From NCBI GenBank assembly GCA_021201665.1, contig JAJQEO010000022.1, forward strand, positions 1-62,579: DNA of 62,579 bases. Reading direction: 5' to 3'. Positions 52,790 through 61,597 of this stretch are shown here, piece after piece. The position numbers and the translations under genes are program-made. A model generated the notes under the pieces. The model ran no database searches. It saw only the letters and a program-made list of their open reading frames with translations, and was not told where the DNA came from. Each line of letters starts with the position of its first letter. The first letter of the stretch is position 1. This stretch comes from Lachnospiraceae bacterium (GTDB lineage Bacteria; Bacillota; Clostridia; Lachnospirales; Lachnospiraceae).

Positions 52790-55700
52790 ATGAGCAGAGT
52801 TAAGAGAGTATATGTAGAGAAAAAAGACAGCTTTGCGGTGGCCGCAAAGGGACTCGCGCACGAGATCAGAAGCTACCTTGGGGCTGCAGGCCTTACCGGA
52901 GTCCGGATTCTGATCCGGTATGATGTGGAAAATATTTCCAACGAAGTGTTCCAGAAGGCGTGCCGGACGGTGTTTTCTGAGCCGCCGGTTGATGATTTAT
53001 ATCTGGAGAAATTTCCGATATCGGAGAAGGAGCGTGCGTTTGCGGTCGAATATCTGCCTGGGCAGTTTGACCAGAGGGCGGATTCTGCTGAACAGTGCGT
53101 GAAGTTTTTAAACGAGGAAGAGGAGCCGATCATCCGCTCCGCGACTGTGTATGTCATCGCCGGGGAGCTTTCGGACGAGGAATTTGACGCGGTTAAGAAT
53201 TACTGCATCAATCCGGTGGATTCCCGGGAAGCCGGACTGCAAAAGCCGGAAACACTGGTGACACAGTTTGAAGAGCCGGCGGATATCGCCGTATTCGACG
53301 GATTCGTTTCGATGGATCAGGAGACGCTGAAGGCTCTCTATGATTCCCTGAACCTGGCGATGACCTTCCGGGACTTTCTGCATATACAGAATTATTTTGC
53401 GCAGGAGGAGCACCGCGACCCGACCGTGACGGAGATCCGCGTCCTGGATACCTACTGGTCCGACCACTGCCGTCACACGACCTTTTCTACTGAATTAAAG
53501 AACGTGACATTTGAGGACGGCTATTACCGCGCCCCGATAGAGAAAACCTATGAGCAGTACAAAAAGGATCACGCTGAGCTGTTTGCCGGACGGGATGATA
53601 AATTCCCCTGCCTGATGGATCTGGCGACGCTGGCGGCGCGCAAGCTGAAAAAAGAAGGAAAATTGGACGATCAGGAGGAATCTGACGAGATCAATGCCTG
53701 CAGCATTGTGGTGCCGGTGGAGGTGGAGAGAACAGAAATAGTCACCGAGGAGTGGCTGGTAAATTTCAAAAATGAGACCCACAATCATCCGACGGAGATT
53801 GAGCCGTTCGGCGGCGCGGCGACCTGCCTGGGCGGCGCGATCCGCGACCCGCTCTCTGGACGTACCTATGTATATCAGGCAATGCGCGTGACCGGCGCGG
53901 CGGATCCGACCGCAGCCGCGTCCGAGACCTTAAAGGGCAAGCTTCCGCAGAAAAAGCTGGTCAGGGAGGCAGCGCACGGCTACAGCTCTTATGGAAACCA
54001 GATCGGTCTGGCGACCGGCTATGTAAAAGAAATTTATCATCCGAATTATGTGGCGAAGCGCATGGAGATCGGCGCGGTGATGGCGGCTGCGCCCCGCAGC
54101 GCGGTGATACGTGAAAATTCAGATCCGGGCGATATCATTATCCTCCTGGGCGGACGCACCGGCAGGGACGGTATCGGCGGCGCGACCGGTTCTTCCAAGG
54201 TACACACGCAGACCTCCATCGAGGTCTGCGGAGCGGAGGTGCAGAAGGGCAACGCACCGACCGAGCGCAAGCTGCAGCGTCTCTTCCGCCGTCCGGAGGT
54301 CAGCAGGCTGATCAAAAAATGTAACGATTTCGGCGCGGGCGGAGTGTCCGTGGCGATCGGCGAGCTGGCGGCGGGTCTTCGCGTAGATCTGGACCAGGTG
54401 CCGAAAAAATATGCGGGTCTGGATGGCACTGAGATCGCCATTTCCGAGTCGCAGGAGCGGATGGCGGTGGTCGTCGATCCGAAGGATGTCGATGAATTTA
54501 TGCGTTATGCCGCAGAAGAAAACCTGGAATCCACGCAGGTCGCGGTCGTGACCGAGGAGCCGAGGCTCTGCCTTCTGTGGAGAGGAAAAGAGATTGTCAA
54601 TATTTCGAGAGCCTTTCTGGATACCAACGGAGCGCATCAGGAGACGGATGTGGACGTAGAGATGCCCTCTGAGACGGAAAAATATTTTGTGCGCCCGGAG
54701 GTGGGGGATGTCCGTGAAAAATGGCTGTCTGTACTTTCCGGACTGAATGGCTGCTCGCAGAAGGGTCTGGTGGAGATGTTTGACAGCTCCATCGGCGCGG
54801 GCTCCGTGCTGATGCCCTACGGCGGCAAATATCAGCTGACCGAGACGCAGGCGATGGCTGCGAAGCTGCCGGTACTGGACGGAAAGACCGACGCGGTGAC
54901 GATGATGAGCTATGGCTTTGACCCTTATCTTTCCAGCTGGAGTCCCTATCATGGAGCAGTTTACGCGGTGACCGAGTCCATCGCGCGGATCGTTGCCAAC
55001 GGCGGCGAGGCCGACAAGATTCGCTTCACCTTCCAGGAATATTTCCGCCGTATGACAGAGGATCCGAAACGCTGGAGTCAGCCGTTTGCGGCGCTTCTGG
55101 GCGCCTATGACGCACAGATCGGATACGGACTGCCCGCGATCGGCGGAAAGGACAGCATGTCCGGATCCTTTACCCTTGCAGATGAGGAACCGCTGCCGGG
55201 GGCTGAGGCGGATGCCGATGCTAAAAAAACACACGTGCGTGAGATCGACGTGCCGCCGACCCTTGTCTCCTTCGCAGTCGATGTGGCCAGCAGCCGCACG
55301 ATGATTACGCCGGAGCTGAAAAGGGCAGGCAGCAGGCTGATCCTGCTTTCCATTGAAAAAGACGAATATGACCTGCCTGTATATGACCGCGTACTGGAGC
55401 AGTACCGGAAATTTCATCAGGACATTGCAGCCGGCAACATTATCTCCGCATACGCGCTGGACGGCAACGGACTGGCCGCGGCCCTCTCAAAGATGGCCTT
55501 TGGCAACGGCCTGGGATTCCGGATTGAGCATCATGTGGATGAGCGGGACCTGTTCACGGCTGGCTTTGGAAATATCGTCGCTGAAGTGCCGGACGGCGCG
55601 GTGAGCCGCCTCGCGATTACCTATACTGTAATTGGCGAAGTGACCGGCAATGGATTCTTTGAGTACCGGGATGTGAAAATCCCGATCGACGAGGCATTAA

Positions 55701-56707
55701 AGGCCTGGATGGGTACGCTGGAAAAGGTATTCAAAACCGATTCCGGCATTCCGACCATCGGCGGCGGTCTGGATATTGACGGCAATCCGGTCAGCGGACC
55801 GAGGGGCTACTTCTTTGCCGGAAGAAAGGATTCCGGCGGCAAAATGACGCAGCAGGGCTGGAAGCTTGGCGAAGGGAACCTGTATGTCTGCAAACACAAG
55901 GTCGCTAAACCGCGTGTATTCATCCCGGTATTTGCAGGGACAAACTGTGAATATGACAGCAAGAAGGCATTTGAGCGCGCCGGAGCCGAGGTTGATGTCC
56001 GTGTGTTTCGCAACCTCAGCGCACAGGATATCCGCGAGTCCGTGGATGTATTTGAGAAGGCGATCAGCCAGGCACAGATCATCATGTTCCCGGGCGGGTT
56101 CTCGGCGGGCGACGAGCCGGACGGCTCCGCGAAATTCTTTGCGACGGCCTTCCAGAACGCGAAAATCAAGGAGGCAGTGACCAGGCTGCTCTCGGAGCGC
56201 GACGGGCTGGCGCTCGGCATCTGTAACGGCTTCCAGGCGCTGATCAAGCTTGGCCTGGTGCCGAACGGCGAGATCACCGGGCAGACGGAGGATTCCCCGA
56301 CCCTGACCTTCAACACGATCGGTCGTCACATTTCGAAGATGGTCTACACCAAGGTAGTCAGTGACAAGTCCCCGTGGCTTGCCAAAGCGACTCTGGGCGG
56401 TGTTTACACAAACCCGGCCTCCCACGGTGAAGGACGATTTGTGGCGAGCAAAGAATGGCTGATGCGTTTGTTCGGCAACGGTCAGGTAGCGACACAATAC
56501 TGCGATATCAACGGAAATATAGACGTCAGCGATGAAATGTGGAATGTCAACGGTTCTTATTTTGCCATCGAAGGCATCACCAGCCCGGATGGAAGAGTAT
56601 TTGGCAAAATGGCACACGCTGAGCGCCGTGGAGATTCCGTGGCAGTCAATATTTACGGAGAGCAGAACCTGAAGATTTTTGAAGCAGGCGTAGAATACTT
56701 TCTATAA
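52790..56707 (+). CDS. purL: Phosphoribosylformylglycinamidine synthase, large single-chain form
   Basis: The 1305-aa protein converts FGAR to FGAM in purine synthesis. Its domain order is N-terminal PurS-like, linker, two ATP-binding AIR synthase halves (SDHCRHTTFSTEL, NETHNHPTEIEPFGGAATCL, GAGGVSVAIGELAAG) and a C-terminal class I glutaminase with nucleophile Cys in LGICNGFQAL (about residue 1143), with GRFVASKEWL following. AGGAGG lies upstream of the ATG. A short acidic insert (PGAEADADAKKTHV) occurs in the second half. It stands alone here, without other pur genes. Confidence 0.97.
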   Translation: MSRVKRVYVEKKDSFAVAAKGLAHEIRSYLGAAGLTGVRILIRYDVENISNEVFQKACRTVFSEPPVDDLYLEKFPISEKERAFAVEYLPGQFDQRADSAEQCVKFLNEEEEPIIRSATVYVIAGELSDEEFDAVKNYCINPVDSREAGLQKPETLVTQFEEPADIAVFDGFVSMDQETLKALYDSLNLAMTFRDFLHIQNYFAQEEHRDPTVTEIRVLDTYWSDHCRHTTFSTELKNVTFEDGYYRAPIEKTYEQYKKDHAELFAGRDDKFPCLMDLATLAARKLKKEGKLDDQEESDEINACSIVVPVEVERTEIVTEEWLVNFKNETHNHPTEIEPFGGAATCLGGAIRDPLSGRTYVYQAMRVTGAADPTAAASETLKGKLPQKKLVREAAHGYSSYGNQIGLATGYVKEIYHPNYVAKRMEIGAVMAAAPRSAVIRENSDPGDIIILLGGRTGRDGIGGATGSSKVHTQTSIEVCGAEVQKGNAPTERKLQRLFRRPEVSRLIKKCNDFGAGGVSVAIGELAAGLRVDLDQVPKKYAGLDGTEIAISESQERMAVVVDPKDVDEFMRYAAEENLESTQVAVVTEEPRLCLLWRGKEIVNISRAFLDTNGAHQETDVDVEMPSETEKYFVRPEVGDVREKWLSVLSGLNGCSQKGLVEMFDSSIGAGSVLMPYGGKYQLTETQAMAAKLPVLDGKTDAVTMMSYGFDPYLSSWSPYHGAVYAVTESIARIVANGGEADKIRFTFQEYFRRMTEDPKRWSQPFAALLGAYDAQIGYGLPAIGGKDSMSGSFTLADEEPLPGAEADADAKKTHVREIDVPPTLVSFAVDVASSRTMITPELKRAGSRLILLSIEKDEYDLPVYDRVLEQYRKFHQDIAAGNIISAYALDGNGLAAALSKMAFGNGLGFRIEHHVDERDLFTAGFGNIVAEVPDGAVSRLAITYTVIGEVTGNGFFEYRDVKIPIDEALKAWMGTLEKVFKTDSGIPTIGGGLDIDGNPVSGPRGYFFAGRKDSGGKMTQQGWKLGEGNLYVCKHKVAKPRVFIPVFAGTNCEYDSKKAFERAGAEVDVRVFRNLSAQDIRESVDVFEKAISQAQIIMFPGGFSAGDEPDGSAKFFATAFQNAKIKEAVTRLLSERDGLALGICNGFQALIKLGLVPNGEITGQTEDSPTLTFNTIGRHISKMVYTKVVSDKSPWLAKATLGGVYTNPASHGEGRFVASKEWLMRLFGNGQVATQYCDINGNIDVSDEMWNVNGSYFAIEGITSPDGRVFGKMAHAERRGDSVAVNIYGEQNLKIFEAGVEYFL

Positions 56708-56726
56708 ATAAAAGAAGAGACGAATA

Positions 56727-56775
56727 GAGGAAAGATAGATACAGAAAAGATAAAGATAGATACAGAAAAGATAAA
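56727..56775 (+). repeat. Short direct repeat before the CapA-like gene
   Basis: GATAGATACAGAAAAGATAAA occurs twice, 22 bp apart, with a third partial copy. The next gene has no clear ribosome site. Confidence 0.65.
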
Positions 56776-56797
56776 TTAAAGAAGAAATTTTAAATAA

Positions 56798-59700
56798 ATG
56801 AAGAAGAAAATAAAAGCAGACAGTGTCGATGAATTATTTGAAATCGTAAAGGCCATTCAGAACGGGGAAGAACCGGAAGCCTATGTAAAGCGCAGGGCCA
56901 GGGAAGAACGCGCCGCCCAGCTCGCGGCTCAAAAAGCAGAAGAGGAAAGACGTGCCACCACAAAGGAAGCCCGAAGGGCGGCTCAAAAGGCCGAAGAAGC
57001 GGAACGCGCTGCCGCAAAAGAAACCCGAAGGGCGGCTCAAAAGGCCAGAGAGCAGGAACGTTCATCCGCGGAAGAGACTGGGAGAGCGCACAGGGGAGCG
57101 GAGGAGCAGACGGATTTCGCTGCAAAAGACTCCCGAAGAACAGCCCGGGAAGGGCAGCGGGAAGAGGATGCGTTCGAGCAGGAGCTTGAAGAGGAAACCG
57201 GCGAGGACTTTGGGAAAGTACTTGTTACACTGAGAGACTATCTGGCTCAGGCGGGCGGCTTTATCAGAAGAAACGCGCAGGTACTCGGGAAAAAATTGAA
57301 AGAGACCGGAGAGAGCGCAAAGGAAAACGGAAAGAACGAAAAAAAGACACGGGCCTCTCTGTTAAAAAGTGCCCGGAAACATGTTCCCGAAATACCAAAA
57401 AGTCAGACAACGCGGGAAGAACCGGCAACGCAGGAAGAGTCAGCAACGCGGAAAGAGTCGACAACGCGGAAAGAGTCGACAACGCGGGAAGAGCGGACAA
57501 CGCGGGAAGAGCCGGTAAAGCAGAAAAAATCGGTAAAGCGGAAAGAGCCGATAGCACCGAAAGAATCCGCCGGTTCCGACCTGGCCCATAGCTATGGAAC
57601 GGAAGAGGAACCTGTCCATAGCCTCGGCAGGGTGCGGCTGGCGGATACGGAAGCTGAAGCTGCAAAAGATATGAAAACGGCGCAAACCGGGAAGACGCGG
57701 AGACGTTACGGAGCCAAAACTGTCTCGGAAGAAGCGGAGACAGTTGGCAGACGGATTCTTCGTAGTCTGCATATGGAGCCTTCATCGGATAAACAGCAGG
57801 GAGAAACGCAGGATATCTCTCATAAAAAGAATCCGGAGAAAGAGAAGGAAACTTCTGCCCAGAGTGCAGAGGAGCAGATGGATCTGGATACACTTCAGAT
57901 CCTGGATCATATTCTGGATCATCCGAATGCTTCCCGCATGGACGGCGCCACGCCCCCGGCACATGCTTCTGCCGATTTCACATCGCTGGCACATGTTTCT
58001 GGCAGGACAACATCTCCGGCACATGCTTCTGCCGGCACCACGTATACCAAAGCCGTGGCTCCGACGGGTATTCCGGCAAAGAATATAGTGTCCGGCGGAG
58101 TCTCGCCTTCGACAGGTTTCCCAGTGGGTTCAGCGGCCACCGAAGCTATGGAGCCTGCAGATATTTCAACGAGGAGTGCGACCGCTGAGACTGCTCCCTC
58201 GGTGGAAGCTCCGGCAGGCACTTTGCTCAACAGCTCTGCCGTATCCTCCGATGCACCGGTAATTATGGAGGCGTCAGCATCTTCCGCTTCTACAGATGCA
58301 TCTGCCTCCGACAGCACCGAAGCAGTCTCTGGAGGCATTGAAGCAGTTTCCGAAGGAACCGAAGCAGCCTCCGGTGTTACCATAGTACACTCCGGCAGCA
58401 CCGAAGCAGTCGCTGGCAGCACCAAAACAGCCTCCGGCAGCACTGAAGCAGTCGCCGATGGCAATGACAGCACCGAAAAACGCGCCGACAGCGCCAAAAC
58501 AGTCTCCGACAGACCGGATGCTTCCAGCAAAACCACAGGTACATCCACAGATATATCCGCAGATACTTCCACAGATCCATCCGCAGATACTTCCACAGCT
58601 CCATCCCGGAAACTGCATCTTCCGGATTTTAGAAAATCTTTGGGACACTGGACGCAAACTCCGACAGGGAAGGGAAGAAACGCTGCGCGTCTGGGCGGCG
58701 CTGTGCTTTTACTTATTGTGGTTTTGATTGTTGTGGCTTTATCCCTGACAAATCATATGCTGACCATTCAGAAGAAGAAAAAATATGTCACGGCAGATCA
58801 GGGACTCAACGTTCTTGTGGAGAACCAGCCGGAAGAGTGGTGTACTTCCTGTGAGCTGCAGTTGAAAATTTCTGTGAAGAGCGGAACGATATCCTCGGTT
58901 ACCATCGGGGGTGTTTCCCGCACTCTGGACGAGAAAGGATATGTGACCGTAACGGCAGAGGAAGAGCTGCTGGACGTCGCGGTCGTGACTGATTCCGGGA
59001 CGCTGGCAGCGACTATTGAGATACCGATGCTGGATGCCGAAGCTCCCGTTGTGACGGCGGAAAAGGCGGGAGGAGAAATTACGCTGACTGCGGCGGATGA
59101 CCGCTCCGGCGTGGAAACCATCTGGTACGCCGTGCTGGATGATGGCGACTGGCTGCAGCTTCCGGTTTATCACCAGTACAGCGAGCCGATCGCCTTTGAG
59201 GAAAACAAAACCTACTATTTCTATGCAACGGACCTGGCGGGAAATCGCAGCACGCCGTTTGTGACCACTATGGAAACTGCAGAATCAATCAGTGTAAGTG
59301 CGGCTGAGCTTTCCCTGTTTGTGGGAGAGACGGGAGAAATTTCCGCTGAAGTAAATCCGTCCGGAGCATTGTCCGGCGAGCTGAATTACGTAAGCTCAAA
59401 TACTGCGGTGGCGACCGTGAGTACTTCCGGAGTGGTGACGGCCGTGGCGGCGGGCTCTGCAGTGATTCAGGTGAGCGCGGACGGGCTGGAAGCGGTTTCC
59501 TGCCAGGTCAACGTTGTTTCTGAACAGACAGTGACCATCAGCGCAGTCGGCGACTGTACGCTGGGTACCTACGCGGGGGCAGTGACATCCACAAGCTTTG
59601 ATACCTATTACTCCATGTACGGCGCCTCTTACTTTTTTGAAAACGTTCGGGAAATCCTCGAAAATGATGATTTTACCTTTGCGAATCTGGAAGGGACGCT

Positions 59701-60460
59701 GACGGATGAGACCACTCCTGTGGATAAGACTTATGCCTTTAAAGGCGATCCTTCTTATACAGAAATTCTGCTGGATGGCTCCATCGAGGTCGTGACGCTC
59801 GCAAACAACCACAGCAGCGATTATGGAGCCCAAAGCCTCATCGATACAAAGGAAAATCTGACAAATGCCGGGATTGAATACTGCATCGGAGACACCATCG
59901 CCTATGAGGAGCTCTCTGGGGTCAAGGTTGCTTTCATCGGAATTTACGAGCTTTCGACGGGACTGGAATGTGAATCCCAGGTGCGGGAGACCATCGCTGA
60001 AGCGCAGGCAGAAGGCGCTCAGCTGATTATTGTGGCCTTCCACTGGGGGACGGAAAAAGAAACTGCCGCCGATGAGACGCAGCAGTCTCTCGCCCATATC
60101 GCGATCGATTGTGGGGCAGACCTGGTCGTCGGGCACCACCCGCACGTTCTGCAGGGAATTGAAAAATACAACGGCAAATACATCGTATACAGCCTTGGAA
60201 ACTTCTGTTTCGGCGGCAATTCCAATCCCTCCGACAAGGATACCATGATCTTCCGTCAGACATTTACCATCACATCGGACGGCGTGGCGGACGACGACGC
60301 GATCGAGATCATCCCCTGTACACTTTCCTCCGTATCCAGCTACAACGACTATCGTCCGACCCCGGCCACCGGCAGCACGGCGGACGAAATCATGGAGCGG
60401 ATCAACGAATACAGCTCCGTGTTTGGAGACATCGTCTACACGGCCTCGACCGGAGTGTAG
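56798..60460 (+). CDS. Membrane-anchored CapA-like metallophosphatase with large charged cytoplasmic region
   Basis: Layout of 1220 aa: residues 1-130 Ala/Arg/Glu/Lys coiled-coil-like repeats (RRAAQKAEEAERAAAKETRR); about 205-255 six-residue TTREES/ATRKES repeats; about 390-600 Ser/Thr/Ala-rich repeats (GSTEAVAGSTKTASGSTEAV); one transmembrane helix at about 633-655 (LLLIVVLIVVALSL); a beta domain; a Big_2-like domain (about 828-908); and a CapA/PgsA-type domain at about 911-1220 (VGDCTLG, NLEGTL, NNHSSDYG, FHWGTE, GHHPHVLQG). CapA proteins act in polyglutamate capsule export. No pgsBC genes are nearby. The 630-residue cytoplasmic part is extraordinary for the family. Confidence 0.85.
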   Translation: MKKKIKADSVDELFEIVKAIQNGEEPEAYVKRRAREERAAQLAAQKAEEERRATTKEARRAAQKAEEAERAAAKETRRAAQKAREQERSSAEETGRAHRGAEEQTDFAAKDSRRTAREGQREEDAFEQELEEETGEDFGKVLVTLRDYLAQAGGFIRRNAQVLGKKLKETGESAKENGKNEKKTRASLLKSARKHVPEIPKSQTTREEPATQEESATRKESTTRKESTTREERTTREEPVKQKKSVKRKEPIAPKESAGSDLAHSYGTEEEPVHSLGRVRLADTEAEAAKDMKTAQTGKTRRRYGAKTVSEEAETVGRRILRSLHMEPSSDKQQGETQDISHKKNPEKEKETSAQSAEEQMDLDTLQILDHILDHPNASRMDGATPPAHASADFTSLAHVSGRTTSPAHASAGTTYTKAVAPTGIPAKNIVSGGVSPSTGFPVGSAATEAMEPADISTRSATAETAPSVEAPAGTLLNSSAVSSDAPVIMEASASSASTDASASDSTEAVSGGIEAVSEGTEAASGVTIVHSGSTEAVAGSTKTASGSTEAVADGNDSTEKRADSAKTVSDRPDASSKTTGTSTDISADTSTDPSADTSTAPSRKLHLPDFRKSLGHWTQTPTGKGRNAARLGGAVLLLIVVLIVVALSLTNHMLTIQKKKKYVTADQGLNVLVENQPEEWCTSCELQLKISVKSGTISSVTIGGVSRTLDEKGYVTVTAEEELLDVAVVTDSGTLAATIEIPMLDAEAPVVTAEKAGGEITLTAADDRSGVETIWYAVLDDGDWLQLPVYHQYSEPIAFEENKTYYFYATDLAGNRSTPFVTTMETAESISVSAAELSLFVGETGEISAEVNPSGALSGELNYVSSNTAVATVSTSGVVTAVAAGSAVIQVSADGLEAVSCQVNVVSEQTVTISAVGDCTLGTYAGAVTSTSFDTYYSMYGASYFFENVREILENDDFTFANLEGTLTDETTPVDKTYAFKGDPSYTEILLDGSIEVVTLANNHSSDYGAQSLIDTKENLTNAGIEYCIGDTIAYEELSGVKVAFIGIYELSTGLECESQVRETIAEAQAEGAQLIIVAFHWGTEKETAADETQQSLAHIAIDCGADLVVGHHPHVLQGIEKYNGKYIVYSLGNFCFGGNSNPSDKDTMIFRQTFTITSDGVADDDAIEIIPCTLSSVSSYNDYRPTPATGSTADEIMERINEYSSVFGDIVYTASTGV
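57413..57530 (+). repeat. 18-bp coding repeats in the CapA-like gene
   Basis: About seven units of the form ACAACGCGG(G/A)AAGAG(C/T)C(G/A), each coding Thr-Thr-Arg-Glu/Lys-Glu-Ser-like hexapeptides. Confidence 0.85.
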
Positions 60461-60461
60461 A

Positions 60462-60540
60462 GAATGGAAACGCCCCCCTCGCGTGCGCTCGTACTTCGGA
60501 GAGAGAGGATGGAAAGCGCCCCGGTATGTGACGTAATTCG
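60462..60540. repeat. Module D-like repeat upstream of the RAYT-like gene
   Basis: GAATGGAAACGCCCCCCTCGC matches the start of the element inserted in the AAA/nuclease gene at 17265. Within it is an imperfect internal repeat (GGAAACGCCCC / GGAAAGCGCCCC). Confidence 0.6.
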
Positions 60541-60697
60541 GAAAAATAGTGCGCTTGAAAAACATCACTGTTTATATTTTCATAAAGTGATTCGATGTGA
60601 AACATTGCAACGAGTTATATTGAAAATAATATGTACACATGATACCATTTCGCCTGGGAAAGCACGAAAAGAGCCTTCCCAGGAAGGAGAAATGGAT

Positions 60698-61270
60698 ATG
60701 ACACGCATATCTGCTGAGAAAAAGGTTTATTGCTACACACTGGAAGGAAGCCGCTATCTGTTTGCTGATGAGCGGGTCAAAATGCACCTGATTGACCTCA
60801 TCAGCGAAATCCACCGAAGAGATGGCTGGCTTCTTTTCACATTCTGCATTCTGGATGATTCCGCGTCCTTCATTATCGGCGCGGACAAAATTTCCGCAGT
60901 CGTCCGGACGCTCCAGACCACTGTACGGAGGCACCTCTGGCAGCCGCCGGAGTTCCGCCAGGTCCGCGAGAGCAGGATGGAGCTGAGCGGACAGGTCGAA
61001 AAGCTGAGTACGATGGCTGAAATCATCTTCCGCAGCCGGGAAATCCACAGACTCCCGCTTGAACAGGGATATGTATACGCGCTCGAGGACTACTGGTGGA
61101 GCAGCTATCCCACCTACACAGGACTCCATATCTGGGAGATGGTAGATCGAAGAGTGCTTTCCATGGCATTTTCCCCGGATCCCATCATCGCCCGCAGACA
61201 GCTGGAGCGGTTCAACACCGCAGACAGCGTCAGGACTTACGAGATGAATGAAATCCTGATCTGTAAATAA
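60698..61270 (+). CDS. RAYT/IS200-like transposase-derived protein lacking the HUH motif
   Basis: AAGGAG at 60684-60689 suits ATG 60698 (190 aa); ATG 60692 is possible. The sequence follows the REP-associated/IS200-like (Y1) transposase family from end to end: YCYTLEGSRYLFADERVKMH, a helix, then GWLLFTFCILDDSASFIIG, where relatives have a D-N-H-x-H-L-L type core; later REIHRLPLEQGYVYALEDYW and WSSYPTYTG match the family's YIHxNPV...DYxWSSY; the end VLSMAFSPDPIIARRQLERF matches too. The HUH histidines are replaced by Ser55-Ala-Ser57 and no catalytic Tyr is obvious, so it is probably inactive for strand transfer and may be domesticated. Repeat clusters flank it. Confidence 0.75.
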   Translation: MTRISAEKKVYCYTLEGSRYLFADERVKMHLIDLISEIHRRDGWLLFTFCILDDSASFIIGADKISAVVRTLQTTVRRHLWQPPEFRQVRESRMELSGQVEKLSTMAEIIFRSREIHRLPLEQGYVYALEDYWWSSYPTYTGLHIWEMVDRRVLSMAFSPDPIIARRQLERFNTADSVRTYEMNEILICK

Positions 61271-61384
61271 AAACGATTGGCGGAGAAAAATGTGACAGAA
61301 ATCAAAAGTCTTTCTAAAATTCCTTAAAAAAATCGGAATTACGATGACAAAAATAAGAAACGATGCTATGATAGGAAACCGAAT

Positions 61385-61545
61385 CATGGGATAAGTCATC
61401 GCCGGGTTACGCCCTGATCTCCGATTGCGGGGCGCGGGCATCCCACGCTTTGCATGGGATAAGTCCTCGTCGGCTTAAGCCCCTCGCCGGGGAGGCATCC
61501 TCGTCCTACGGACGGGATAAGCCCTCAGCGAAGTACTGAAATGCG
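61385..61545. repeat. Repeat cluster downstream of the RAYT-like gene (module B and tandem units)
   Basis: ATGGGATAAGTC occurs at 61386 and 61454 (period 68), with a third diverged copy near 61513. The part at 61436-61461 matches reversed module B (GCATCCCACGCTTTGCATGG). The gap holds no gene before the PAP2 start. Confidence 0.75.
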
Positions 61546-61597
61546 TATACGGTGAGAACAGTAATGATTGATATCATATTTCCCTGGGAGAACTCAT

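Noticed and set aside
52380..52790. 136-codon frame upstream of purL
   Set aside because: It has no ribosome site, and most of it is a translation of palindromic modules E and B.
60464..60697. N-terminal extension of the RAYT-like protein
   Set aside because: It crosses the repeat at 60462-60540 and has no ribosome site, while AAGGAG precedes the internal ATG at 60698.
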